NCBI RefSeq assembly: GCF_022346885.1 | Contig: NZ_JAKRNK010000001.1 | Coordinates: 620,001 to 684,000 of the forward strand | Source: Paenibacillus sp. ACRRX | GTDB taxonomy: Bacteria; Bacillota; Bacilli; Paenibacillales; Paenibacillaceae | Reading direction: 5' to 3' | DNA length: 64,000 bases | Part shown: in pieces, positions 26,410 to 34,485 of the stretch | Layout of the letters: the number at the start of each line of letters is the position of its first letter | How positions within the stretch are numbered: the stretch's first letter is position 1 | The notes under the pieces: generated by a model | Told to the model about the DNA's origin: nothing | Seen by the model: only the letters and a program-made list of their open reading frames with translations | Databases searched by the model: none | Position numbers and translations under genes: made by a program

Positions 26410-27540
26410 ATGGTACAGCAGCAGCGTTTAATCCAACATTTTTTACAATTGATACAGGTGGACAGCGAGACAAAATACGAGCGTGACATATGCAATCTAT
26501 TAAAACAGCAATTCAGCGAGCTGGGTCTTGAAGTGGTGGAAGATGATACAACAGCAGTGACGGGACATGGCGCTGGCAACTTGATTGTCACATGGCCGGC
26601 ATCGACTGGACAAGAACAAATGACACGCTTATTCTTTACTTCTCATATGGACACCGTTACCCCAGGCAAAGGGATTAAGCCTATTGTAGATGAGGATGGT
26701 ATGATCCATAGCGATGGCACAACGATTCTGGGTTCAGATGACAAGGCAGGTCTGGCTGCAATGTTTGAAGCGATACGTGTCATTCAAGAAAACGACATCT
26801 CTCACGGGCAAATCCAATTTGTGATTACGGTTGGCGAGGAGTCAGGACTGCAAGGCGCACGTGCGATGGACGCCAGTTTTTTGCAAGCTGACCTTGGCTA
26901 TGCGCTTGACTCTAATGGCGAAGTTGGAGCAATTGCGGTTGCGGCACCCGCCCAAGCCAAGATTCAGATGGAGATTTACGGCAAGTCCGCTCATGCAGGT
27001 GTGAATCCAGAAGACGGGATTAGTGCGATTCAGGTCGCTGGCAAAGCGATAGCTCGTATGTCGCTTGGCCGGATCGATCACGAGACCACAGCCAATATCG
27101 GACGGTTTGAGGGTGGCGGCGCGACCAATATTGTGACAGATTATGTAAAGCTTGACGCAGAAGCACGCAGTATTGTCCAAGAGAAGGTGGAGCGTCAAGT
27201 TGCTTCGATGAAAGAAGCGCTCGAGTCAGCTGCTGTTGACTTTGGTGCCCGAGCTGTCTTTGAAAGCAAACTTATGTATCCAGGATTCCACTTTGAAGAA
27301 GGGGACGAAGTCGTGCAGCTTGCTGCACGTGCAATCGAAGGACTTGGTCTGAAGACACGCGTATTTCATTCTGGGGGCGGTAGTGATGCCAATATCTTTA
27401 ATGGTTTTGGCGTTCCGACGGTGAATCTGGCAGTTGGTTATCTGGATATTCACACCACCAAGGAGAGAATTCATAGCGATGATCTAGTTAAAACCGCTGA
27501 ATTGGTCGTCGCCATTATTAAAGAAGCAGGTAAATCGTAA
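26410..27540 (+). CDS. M20 peptidase (PepT-like, YqjE family)
   Basis: This is a zinc-dependent aminopeptidase of the M20 family, closest to the tripeptidase-T-like YqjE. The product has 376 residues from ATG 26410, set by AGGAGG; the frame opens 36 codons earlier without a ribosome site. Metal-site motifs are FFTSHMDTVTPG (His and catalytic Asp), GTTILGSDDKAGLAAM, TVGEESGLQGA, YALDSNGEVG and the late NLAVGYLDIHTTKE. The dimerisation lid includes GKSAHAGVNPEDGISAI. It probably trims peptides in the cytosol. Confidence 0.9.
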   Translation: MVQQQRLIQHFLQLIQVDSETKYERDICNLLKQQFSELGLEVVEDDTTAVTGHGAGNLIVTWPASTGQEQMTRLFFTSHMDTVTPGKGIKPIVDEDGMIHSDGTTILGSDDKAGLAAMFEAIRVIQENDISHGQIQFVITVGEESGLQGARAMDASFLQADLGYALDSNGEVGAIAVAAPAQAKIQMEIYGKSAHAGVNPEDGISAIQVAGKAIARMSLGRIDHETTANIGRFEGGGATNIVTDYVKLDAEARSIVQEKVERQVASMKEALESAAVDFGARAVFESKLMYPGFHFEEGDEVVQLAARAIEGLGLKTRVFHSGGGSDANIFNGFGVPTVNLAVGYLDIHTTKERIHSDDLVKTAELVVAIIKEAGKS

Positions 27541-27648
27541 TTGTCCGTTATTGTTACACGATAGTTGTGTACAGATAATCGAATAATGTAACTTTAAACA
27601 GCAATGAGCAGACATGACATGCTGCATTAGTTGGATTTGCAAATAGAG

Positions 27649-27688
27649 GAAGCCGTCTGCTCTGTTATTAGAGTGTGACGGCTTCTTC
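27649..27688. terminator. Bidirectional terminator
   Basis: GAAGCCGTC / GACGGCTTC with a 19-base loop lies between the convergent M20 peptidase and the MciZ-like gene. Confidence 0.6.
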
Positions 27689-27710
27689 AACTATCTATTT
27701 TAAATTATTT

Positions 27711-27920
27711 CTAACTCGGGAATCGATATACCGAAGCGGAATGCAGGCTGATTGGCGCTGATTGACATCGTTGCTGCTCGTTAAAACTAGATCCTAATAC
27801 GTCTACAAGCTTAATGTCTGTACCCATCCTTAATACCAATCGTTTTAGTGCAGCTTGTATTTCAGTGCTTGTACCACTTATCCATAATTGCTGCTGGTTA
27901 TGACTCATTTTTACAGACAT
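27711..27920 (-). CDS. MciZ-like small protein next to nudF
   Basis: This 69-residue protein starts at an ATG with AAAGGA upstream; the longer open frame has no supporting site. Its N-terminal part, LWISGTSTEIQAALKRL, can be aligned with the core of B. subtilis MciZ (a hydrophobic stretch, Gly, then EI.A.LK). MciZ is a sigma-E-dependent mother-cell peptide that blocks FtsZ polymerisation. Two further facts fit: MciZ in B. subtilis also lies beside nudF, and a sigma-E-like promoter (27988-28017) faces this gene. The C-terminal 25 residues are longer than in MciZ. The assignment is an inference from a short match plus context. Confidence 0.55.
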   Translation of the reverse strand: MSVKMSHNQQQLWISGTSTEIQAALKRLVLRMGTDIKLVDVLGSSFNEQQRCQSAPISLHSASVYRFPS

Positions 27921-27980
27921 ATGAGGGTCTTCCTTTCTGTATGGCCGTTGGATTTTTTGGTCGAGCCGGACAAGCTGCTT

Positions 27981-27989
27981 TGATATAAT
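27981..27989 (+). promoter_or_regulatory. Extended -10 promoter for nudF
   Basis: TGATATAAT (TGnTATAAT) lies about 100 bp upstream of nudF, and no good -35 is visible. It overlaps the divergent sigma-E-like -10. Confidence 0.5.
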
Positions 27990-28017
27990 GATTATGTGCG
28001 TCTGTCTACAGATATGC
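27988..28017 (-). promoter_or_regulatory. Sigma-E-like promoter facing the MciZ-like gene
   Basis: On the minus strand GCATATC (28017-28011), 14 bases, then CATAATCAT (27996-27988) fits the sigma-E pattern KMATATW-N14-CATACANT with a few mismatches. It lies 68 bases upstream of the 27920 start codon. Confidence 0.5.
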
Positions 28018-28090
28018 ATTTAATAAGAACGGATGAATGAAATAGAAATCCAAGTGTACGTATGCTGGATTGTGAAGGAGAGATATGACT

Positions 28091-28672
28091 ATGAGTCAAC
28101 ATGATTCAAATTTTGCTGACAGCCCTTTGTTTGAAGAAGTGACACTGGAGACAAAGTCAATATTTAAAGGAAACATCATTTCATTGGAGATTGACACTGT
28201 TACACTCCCTGATGGGTCACAGGCGACCCGTGAAATAGTTCGTCATCCAGGCGCAGTAGCTGTACTTGCGATTCATGAAGAGAAGATGGTTGTAGTGGAA
28301 CAATACCGGAAGCCACTAGGCAGATCACAAGTTGAAATTCCGGCTGGAAAGCTGGATGCAGGAGAGCTGCCTGAGGATGCGGCTAGACGCGAACTGGAAG
28401 AGGAAACAGGCTATAGAACGGAAGCACTGGTTCATCTGGGTTCATTTTATACGTCGCCAGGTTTTGCTGACGAGATCATTCATTTGTATGCTGCTGAGGA
28501 GTTGATTGCAGGCAATATGCACACGGATGAAGATGAGTTTCTGGAAGTTAGTGCATTAACGCTGGAAGAAGCTTATGAAGCAATTAGAGCGGGACGTATT
28601 AGCGATGCCAAAACGATTAATGCAGTCTATGCTTGGCAGCTCCGTCAATTGACAGGAAAATGGCCTGTTTAG
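28091..28672 (+). CDS. nudF: ADP-ribose pyrophosphatase (Nudix)
   Basis: This Nudix hydrolase converts ADP-ribose to AMP and ribose-5-phosphate. The product has 193 residues. The Nudix box GKLDAGELPEDAARRELEEETGY matches GX5EX7REUXEEXGU exactly. The upstream KGNIISLEIDTVTLPDG is typical of the ADPRase dimer interface. ATG 28091 is preferred over 28085 because AAGGAG would otherwise be only four bases away. It is orthologous by context to B. subtilis nudF (yqkG) near spoIIM-fur. Confidence 0.93.
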   Translation: MSQHDSNFADSPLFEEVTLETKSIFKGNIISLEIDTVTLPDGSQATREIVRHPGAVAVLAIHEEKMVVVEQYRKPLGRSQVEIPAGKLDAGELPEDAARRELEEETGYRTEALVHLGSFYTSPGFADEIIHLYAAEELIAGNMHTDEDEFLEVSALTLEEAYEAIRAGRISDAKTINAVYAWQLRQLTGKWPV

Positions 28673-28790
28673 TTGTGAACATGAAGAAAGTGGTTCACAC
28701 TGAGATGGCTATAATTAGCTGTAGTTCCGGTTGTATTGTGGGAATAATGAACGCATGATGAAATAAAACAGATACAAACAGGATGAGCAA

Positions 28791-29981
28791 ATGACAATGA
28801 ACAAGTCTGAATTAACAACGTATTATGGGGATTTTCATATCCATATTGGTGCGACATCTGATGGCGCACCTGTCAAGATGAGTGGCAGCCGCAACCTGAC
28901 ATTTGAGGCCATCGCACGTGAGGCGTCTGAACGCAAGGGGCTGCAGTTAATCGGAATTATCGATTGTCATGCGCCAGGCGTGCTGGCTGATATTGAACGA
29001 TTGCTGGACAGTGGCGAGATGAAGGAACACGCCGATGGCGGTATACGTTATGGTCAGACGACGATTATTCTGGGAACAGAGATCGAGTTCAGGGAAAACG
29101 GGCGAGGTGCCGCCCATGTGTTGAGTTACTTGCCGAGTGTCGATGCAATGAAGCACTTTTCAACCTGGATGTCGCGATATGTACGCAATATGAATTTATC
29201 CACCCAAAGAAATTACGCGCCCATATCCGTCATTCAGGAGGAAACGGCTGCGCATGGTGGCGTGTTTATCCCTGCCCATGTGTTCACACCACATAAGAGC
29301 TTGTATGGAAGTTGTGCGGATCGCATGTCTGATGTGATGGATCTGTCTCTGATCGACGGCATTGAAGTGGGGCTAAGCGCGGACAGCAAGATGGCGTCCA
29401 GAATAAAGGAATTGGACTCGTATCCATTCCTGACCAATTCAGACGCCCATTCCCTAAACAAGATTGCACGTGAATACAATGCACTGAGTCTGGCAAGGCC
29501 AACTTTCAAAGAGTGGTTGATGGCACTTAGAGGTATAGAAGGAAGAGAGATCCAAGCCAATTATGGCCTCGATCCACGACTTGGAAAATATCACAAGACA
29601 ACGTGTATTGAAGGTCATCATCAGGCAAATAATCGACAGAATTGTGAAATATGCGGAACCAGCCGATTTGTCACAGGCGTGTCTGACCGAATCGCGACAC
29701 TTGCCGATCGGAGCGAGACGGAAGCTGACGTGGTTGCAGCGATGAGGGCGCCTTATTATCATCAGATTCCGCTGGAATACATTCCGGGTGTTGGCCCTAA
29801 AACGCTAATAAAACTGCTCACCCAATTCGGGACTGAGATGAACGTACTCCATCAAGCAACAGAAGAAGAATTGTCAGCAGTTGTTGGAGAGGATACAGCG
29901 AGGCGTATTCATGCAGCTAGGGGAGGCGATTTAACGATTGCTAATGGCGGTGGAGGAAGGTATGGAAGAGTAACGCTTTAA
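28791..29981 (+). CDS. Endonuclease Q-family protein (YqxK-like)
   Basis: The product has 396 residues. An N-terminal PHP-type metal phosphoesterase domain has DFHIHIGATSDG, IDCHAPGVL, GTEIEF, PAHVFTPHKSLYGS and TNSDAHS. A Cys/His zinc site (about 262-285, C..GHH...CEICG) follows, and then a C-terminal helix-hairpin-helix (YIPGVGPKTLIKLL). This is the architecture of EndoQ, which nicks DNA 5' of deaminated bases or abasic sites. The B. subtilis homologue is YqxK. Either ATG (28791 or 28797) may start translation. Confidence 0.88.
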   Translation: MTMNKSELTTYYGDFHIHIGATSDGAPVKMSGSRNLTFEAIAREASERKGLQLIGIIDCHAPGVLADIERLLDSGEMKEHADGGIRYGQTTIILGTEIEFRENGRGAAHVLSYLPSVDAMKHFSTWMSRYVRNMNLSTQRNYAPISVIQEETAAHGGVFIPAHVFTPHKSLYGSCADRMSDVMDLSLIDGIEVGLSADSKMASRIKELDSYPFLTNSDAHSLNKIAREYNALSLARPTFKEWLMALRGIEGREIQANYGLDPRLGKYHKTTCIEGHHQANNRQNCEICGTSRFVTGVSDRIATLADRSETEADVVAAMRAPYYHQIPLEYIPGVGPKTLIKLLTQFGTEMNVLHQATEEELSAVVGEDTARRIHAARGGDLTIANGGGGRYGRVTL

Positions 29982-30063
29982 TTTAGAACTGTTCACCTGC
30001 TCATATGCTTATAGCGGCCGAGTGAAATGTACGGACAAAGAATGATATAGAGAAGACAAGCAG

Positions 30064-30092
30064 TCATACCCTTATGCAGCACGGCATACAAT
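30064..30092 (+). promoter_or_regulatory. Sigma-E-like promoter of spoIIM
   Basis: TCATACC, 14 bp, CATACAAT lies 52 bp upstream of spoIIM. The -10 is a perfect sigma-E consensus. B. subtilis spoIIM is sigma-E dependent. Confidence 0.65.
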
Positions 30093-30144
30093 GTGAACGA
30101 ATGATAATTGTTCTGATGATCGTGTGTGAAAGGGGAAGATTGCT

Positions 30145-30780
30145 ATGCCTGCGATGATGCCTAATGTCCGGCAGCATCTCCATCTGTACATTTTCGTATC
30201 CGTAATTTTTGCAGTAGGTATCGTGTTCGGAGCCCTCTTGGTAAATACGTTGACGTTCGAACAACAACAGGAATTATCAAGGCAGTTAAATCAGGCGTTT
30301 GTTAGTGTGGCACAAAATGCAGATGAAACGACTTTTCTTGGAACGTTATGGTCCTATTGGCGCTGGGTTTTTATGATTGCATTATTTGGCCTTTCCATTA
30401 TCGGTTTTCCACTTGTCCTGATTATGGACTTTGCTAAGGGAGTACTGGTTGGTTTTACAATCGGAACATTAGTCGGGCAGTATTCCTGGAAAGGTGTCAT
30501 AATAGCGTTGATTACCGTTGCGCCGCAAAATGCAATTGCAATTCCGTTGTTGCTTATCGCCAGTGTTTCATCCATTTCGTTAGCTCTCTATGTGATGAAA
30601 AATCGACTTTTTGTGCAGCGAATAAAATCGCTGCGAGAACCGCTTCTCCATTATGCAACTGTCCAAGTAGGGGCTGGTATTGGCATGGCTGCAGTTGCAG
30701 CGATCGTAACTTGGATAAGTCCTGCGCTGATGAATTGGGTGTCTACGCTAATTCATCCGGGCATTGCGTTTAACTTATAG
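30145..30780 (+). CDS. spoIIM: Stage II sporulation protein M
   Basis: SpoIIM is a membrane subunit of the SpoIIDMP machinery that thins septal peptidoglycan and drives engulfment in the mother cell. The product has 211 residues and about five transmembrane helices. Family blocks include VFGALLVNTLTFEQQQEL, MDFAKGVLVGFTIG and APQNAIAIPLLLI. GAAAGGGG precedes the ATG and a sigma-E promoter lies upstream. Its position directly before fur matches B. subtilis. Confidence 0.93.
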   Translation: MPAMMPNVRQHLHLYIFVSVIFAVGIVFGALLVNTLTFEQQQELSRQLNQAFVSVAQNADETTFLGTLWSYWRWVFMIALFGLSIIGFPLVLIMDFAKGVLVGFTIGTLVGQYSWKGVIIALITVAPQNAIAIPLLLIASVSSISLALYVMKNRLFVQRIKSLREPLLHYATVQVGAGIGMAAVAAIVTWISPALMNWVSTLIHPGIAFNL

Positions 30781-30789
30781 CTAAAAGAT

Positions 30790-30819
30790 TTGACACTACT
30801 TGCGTTTCCCCCCTATAAT
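30790..30819 (+). promoter_or_regulatory. Sigma-A promoter of fur
   Basis: A consensus TTGACA, 18 bp, TATAAT. The -10 region (CTATAATAATAG) contains one half-site of a PerR box (TTATAATnATTATAA), but the second half is poor. PerR control of fur is known in B. subtilis. Confidence 0.8.
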
Positions 30820-30864
30820 AATAGAAGTGAGTCGAATTGCGGCTAGGCGGCAAGGGGGGAGACC

Positions 30865-31329
30865 ATGGAAGCGCGGATTGATAAGATTAAACAACAGCTG
30901 CAATCCCAAGGATACAAGCTGACACCGCAGCGTGAAGCTACAGTGCGTGTCCTATTAGAGAACGAGGAAGATCATCTTAGCGCAGAAGATGTCTTTATGC
31001 TCGTTAAGGAGAAAGCGCCCGAAATCGGTCTTGCCACCGTGTATCGTACACTAGAGCTGTTAAGTGAACTGCATGTAGTTCAGAAGCTGAACTTTGGTGA
31101 TGGAGTAGCGCGCTATGATTTGCGCGGGGACAATACGAAGCACCATCATCATCATTTAATATGCGTCCAATGTGGATCGATGCAAGAGATCTTGGACGAT
31201 TGGCTTGGTCCATTGGAAGAACGGTTAGAGAAGGAATTCCAATTTCAAGTCATCGATCACCGTCTCGATTTCCAAGGCATTTGCAAGAAGTGTCAGGAGA
31301 AAGAGAAAGATCAACAAGCGGACCAGTAA
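30865..31329 (+). CDS. fur: Ferric uptake regulator Fur
   Basis: Fur is an iron-responsive repressor of siderophore and iron uptake genes. The product has 154 residues: an N-terminal winged helix (YKLTPQREATVRVLL, GLATVYRTLELLSE) and a C-terminal dimerisation/metal domain. Metal ligands are visible in KHHHHHLICVQCG and in the second CxxC (GICKKCQ), which form the structural zinc site. GGGGGG lies upstream of the ATG. Location and sequence favour Fur over PerR or Zur, although those paralogues share the motifs. Confidence 0.92.
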   Translation: MEARIDKIKQQLQSQGYKLTPQREATVRVLLENEEDHLSAEDVFMLVKEKAPEIGLATVYRTLELLSELHVVQKLNFGDGVARYDLRGDNTKHHHHHLICVQCGSMQEILDDWLGPLEERLEKEFQFQVIDHRLDFQGICKKCQEKEKDQQADQ

Positions 31330-31378
31330 CTGTAACTTTTGAATTGAATTCCGTCCCTATTGACGGTCAACTTATACG

Positions 31379-31410
31379 AAGAGCCCCAGACGCAGAGCTG
31401 AGGCTCTTTT
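31379..31410. terminator. Terminator between fur and the S8 peptidase
   Basis: AAGAGCC / GGCTCTT with a longer loop and a TTTTC tail ends fur. The two flanking genes are convergent. Confidence 0.7.
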
Positions 31411-31444
31411 CGTTGTGCTGTAGAGTGGTTTGCTTATGATCAGA

Positions 31445-32818
31445 TTATTTCCTAGGCTGTCGACTCAAACGTTGTAGATTGTGAGCAGAAGTTCGAACGA
31501 GGGCGTCTATACGTTTGCTTTTAAGTTGGTGACTGTTCCGTTGTCTGCGTTGTCTGATCGCACCAGTACGTCTGCCTGAAGCAGCGGCCAAGCTATTTTC
31601 AGGTACAGAAGGGAGGTCAGTACGTCGGCGGAGCACAGGAACGAGCGGACGGCGCTTTATGACGCTGCTCTTAACGGCGGCCTTTACGGCTAGCTTGGCG
31701 TCTACTAAGCCGTGTCCTTCTGAGCGGCTGTTATACCCCTTCAAATGATGTGCAGTAGACATGATGATTTTTCGCACTTGATCTGGACCAAGCGCAGGAT
31801 TTGATTGCAGCATGAGCGCTACTGTACCTGTTACGTGAGGAGCGGCCATTGACGTGCCGGAATCCATGGACAAGCCCTGCTTATTATTCGTGGAGACAAT
31901 GTCAACTCCAGGAGCTGTAATGTCGATTCCTTTGCCACGACTGCTAAACTCTGCTATTTGCCCTTTCTTGTCAGAAGCTGCTACAGCAATCGTTTCCTGA
32001 TAAAATGCAGGCGCGTCAATTGTATGGTTATCGGGCCCGCTGTTACCAGCAGAAGCTATAATAATGATTCCTCTGCGATAAGCCCTGCGAATAGAAGCAT
32101 GCAAGGAATCGCTTGGACCATCAAGGCCAAGACTCATATTAATAATGTTCATATTTTGTGCGATACACCACTCGACACCTTCGACAATATCCGAGACAAA
32201 ACCGTCGCCTTTTTCATCCAATGCTTTAATGGCATATAACGAAACTTGTGGAGCGACGCCATACGGCAGTTTTCTTTTTCCAAGACCAGCTATAGTACCC
32301 GCAACATGAGTGCCGTGCCCATTGTCATCTTTGTACGAAGAATCCCGGCTAATCGTATTTATACCTCCAGCGATTCGCAGGTCTGGATGTGGTGATATCC
32401 CTGTATCCAGCACTCCCACCTTAATTCCTCTACCTTTTGAACGTGGCCACACTGAGGGCGCGTGTACAGCCGTAATGCCCCAAGGATAATGATGATTATG
32501 AAATTGATTGCTGCTGATTTCTTCGGTGGGTGCTTGCAGTTGGAATGGCGCGGCATGAGTATGAACGAGCACATCAGTCTCGATTCGTTTAATACTTGGA
32601 TGGTGGAGCAAGTCTTGAATCGAAATGTCCTGATCCAAGTGACAACAGACCATGTTCGCTTTTGCCACTTTTTTTACTGGGGTAATCCCTTGCTTAGTAA
32701 GCACTTTTACACAGTCCTCATAGCTCTTGCGGTCTTTAAGGACGATCATTTTCCGTACTGTTTGGCTGCTCGGCTTGCAGTGGATCACCGCTGTGAGCAT
32801 TCGTGATAATTGGCGCAT
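31445..32818 (-). CDS. S8 subtilisin-like serine peptidase
   Basis: The product has 457 residues. An I9-type propeptide region (about 1-110) precedes the S8 domain with catalytic Asp in VGVLDTGISPHPD, His in NGHGTHVAGTIAG, oxyanion Asn in ASAGNSGPDN and Ser in SGTSMAAPHVTG. No signal peptide is evident, as in AprX-type cytosolic or non-classically released subtilases. The last 75 residues are strikingly basic (KRRPLVPVLRRR, RRTGAIRQRRQRN) and outside the peptidase domain. GGAGG nine bases upstream sets the start at 32818, nine codons inside the open frame. Confidence 0.9.
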   Translation of the reverse strand: MRQLSRMLTAVIHCKPSSQTVRKMIVLKDRKSYEDCVKVLTKQGITPVKKVAKANMVCCHLDQDISIQDLLHHPSIKRIETDVLVHTHAAPFQLQAPTEEISSNQFHNHHYPWGITAVHAPSVWPRSKGRGIKVGVLDTGISPHPDLRIAGGINTISRDSSYKDDNGHGTHVAGTIAGLGKRKLPYGVAPQVSLYAIKALDEKGDGFVSDIVEGVEWCIAQNMNIINMSLGLDGPSDSLHASIRRAYRRGIIIIASAGNSGPDNHTIDAPAFYQETIAVAASDKKGQIAEFSSRGKGIDITAPGVDIVSTNNKQGLSMDSGTSMAAPHVTGTVALMLQSNPALGPDQVRKIIMSTAHHLKGYNSRSEGHGLVDAKLAVKAAVKSSVIKRRPLVPVLRRRTDLPSVPENSLAAASGRRTGAIRQRRQRNSHQLKSKRIDALVRTSAHNLQRLSRQPRK

Positions 32819-33136
32819 CCGGCTAATCCTCCACTCTACATGCATACTTGCGCAGAAATTTATTAGTTCTATATCTTATGTGACAAGAGCGGAACGGTGA
32901 GTGGACCCACGTTAACTTGGTTCCGCCCAGTGTGTCAACTTGATGCGTAGAGGTGAATGAATGGCTCCTCAGAGGAAATGGATCTGAAAGTGCCCTATTT
33001 TCCAACAAATGGCGTTAGATGGCAGGAATAGAAAATAGGATTAAACCTAAAGCATAATGAAACACTCCCTTTCATACGCTAATCTTAGCCAAAGCTATCT
33101 ATCTACGTATCAAGCTTCAAGTGGGAGGGAGTTCAT

Positions 33137-33373
33137 ATGATTGTTTCCGTGCGACGATGGGCGGGAAGGCTAAGGTTTGTTGCTTTATTTTTGGTATGTA
33201 CTTATGCAATGGTTCAGATACTTGGGATCATGTCCAGTTGGATCGCTCCTGTTGATAAATATAAAGAGCCTCAGGGCAGAGCTATTAAAGTCTTTCACAG
33301 CGATCCGAATATTAGGATGGAGCCTGACACGATAACGGAACGATTGCGATTATTCTATTGGATGGGTGAATAG
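33137..33373 (+). CDS. yqzK: DUF4227 protein (YqzK-like)
   Basis: This 78-residue protein has a basic N-terminus, one transmembrane helix (about 13-36) and a short extracytoplasmic or cytoplasmic tail ending LRLFYWMGE. Sequence and position between fur and xerD match B. subtilis YqzK (DUF4227). The function is unknown. GGGAGGGAG precedes the ATG. Confidence 0.85.
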   Translation: MIVSVRRWAGRLRFVALFLVCTYAMVQILGIMSSWIAPVDKYKEPQGRAIKVFHSDPNIRMEPDTITERLRLFYWMGE

Positions 33374-33435
33374 CGTTTAAGTAGGGATATGTTGTATGAT
33401 AGAGAGGTAGTAGATGATGAGCATTAAGGGGTTAC

Positions 33436-34401
33436 GTGGCAAGTATGAAGACTCAATTGGAACGACAGTTGGAGCAGTATGATACCCATTTAAAGGAGGA
33501 ACGTCATCTATCAGACCATACTCGCGATGCGTACATGCGGGACATGCATGCCTTCCTTATTTATGCACTCGCAGAAGGCTTACAGTGCGCGTCTGAAGTA
33601 CAGGCACTCCATATTTCACGATATATCGTTCAGTTGCGCACGAAAGGCAGAGCGGCCTCTACCGTCACAAGGCATAAGGCAACGATAAGATCATTCTTTT
33701 TGTTTATGCACCGTGAAGGACTTGTTAGAACGGATCCGACACTGGGTGTGGATACGCCAAAGGCTGAGCGCAAAGCTCCACATTTACTTACTATTGAACA
33801 AGTAGAGCAATTGTTAAGTGCACCTGATCCAGACACTGCGCAAGGTATCCGGGATAGAGCAATGTTGGAAACGCTTTATGGCACAGGAGTAAGAATCTCA
33901 GAACTTATTGCACTGAACTGCGATGATGTGCATCTGAACTTGGCATTTCTACGCAGTATTATGAATCAGAAAGAGCGGATTATCCCGCTTGGTCAGGTTG
34001 CAATCGAGGCGCTTGATACATATATGAATCAAGCCAGGCCTCAATTTGTAATGAATTTGCAGCATGCTGAGCTATCCATGTTGGATAACACAGATGCACA
34101 GAAGCAAGCGTTGTTTGTGAATACGAGAGGCCAGAGAATAACACGGCAAGGTTTCTGGAAAATAGTAAAAAAATATACGAATCAATTATCGTGGGACATT
34201 CCATTTACCCCACACTCCCTAAGACAGTCTTTTGCGGCGCATCTGCTGAATAACGGTGCGGACGCAAGAGCCGTGCAAGAAATGCTTGGGCATGCGGATG
34301 TCTCGACAACACAGCGCTATGCTCATTATGGAGAGCGACTCAGCATGAAAGAAGTGTATACGACTTCGCATCCTCGGGCGAGAAAGCCACCTAACAGTTA
34401 G
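33436..34401 (+). CDS. xerD: Site-specific tyrosine recombinase XerD
   Basis: XerD works with XerC to resolve chromosome dimers at dif. The product has 321 residues: a SAM-like N-terminal domain (1-100) and a catalytic domain. Catalytic Arg (GTGVRISEL), the HxxR pair (HSLRQSFAAHLL), the second His (LGHADVSTTQ) and the nucleophile Tyr (QRYAHY) are present. Two oddities appear: the usual GKGxKER hairpin with the catalytic Lys reads MNQKER and is shortened, and the common LRH is LRQ. The GTG start has AAGGGG five bases upstream. Its locus between yqzK and deoB is the conserved XerD (ripX) site. Confidence 0.9.
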   Translation: MASMKTQLERQLEQYDTHLKEERHLSDHTRDAYMRDMHAFLIYALAEGLQCASEVQALHISRYIVQLRTKGRAASTVTRHKATIRSFFLFMHREGLVRTDPTLGVDTPKAERKAPHLLTIEQVEQLLSAPDPDTAQGIRDRAMLETLYGTGVRISELIALNCDDVHLNLAFLRSIMNQKERIIPLGQVAIEALDTYMNQARPQFVMNLQHAELSMLDNTDAQKQALFVNTRGQRITRQGFWKIVKKYTNQLSWDIPFTPHSLRQSFAAHLLNNGADARAVQEMLGHADVSTTQRYAHYGERLSMKEVYTTSHPRARKPPNS

Positions 34402-34485
34402 CATTGAATCAGGCTTGGCATGTGTAGAATGGAGAGCGTTCACATAACACAGACTAATCAGGAATACACAGAGGAGTGATTAGTG

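Noticed and set aside
30811-30825. PerR box over the fur promoter
   Set aside because: Only one half-site is convincing; the match is 9 of 14.
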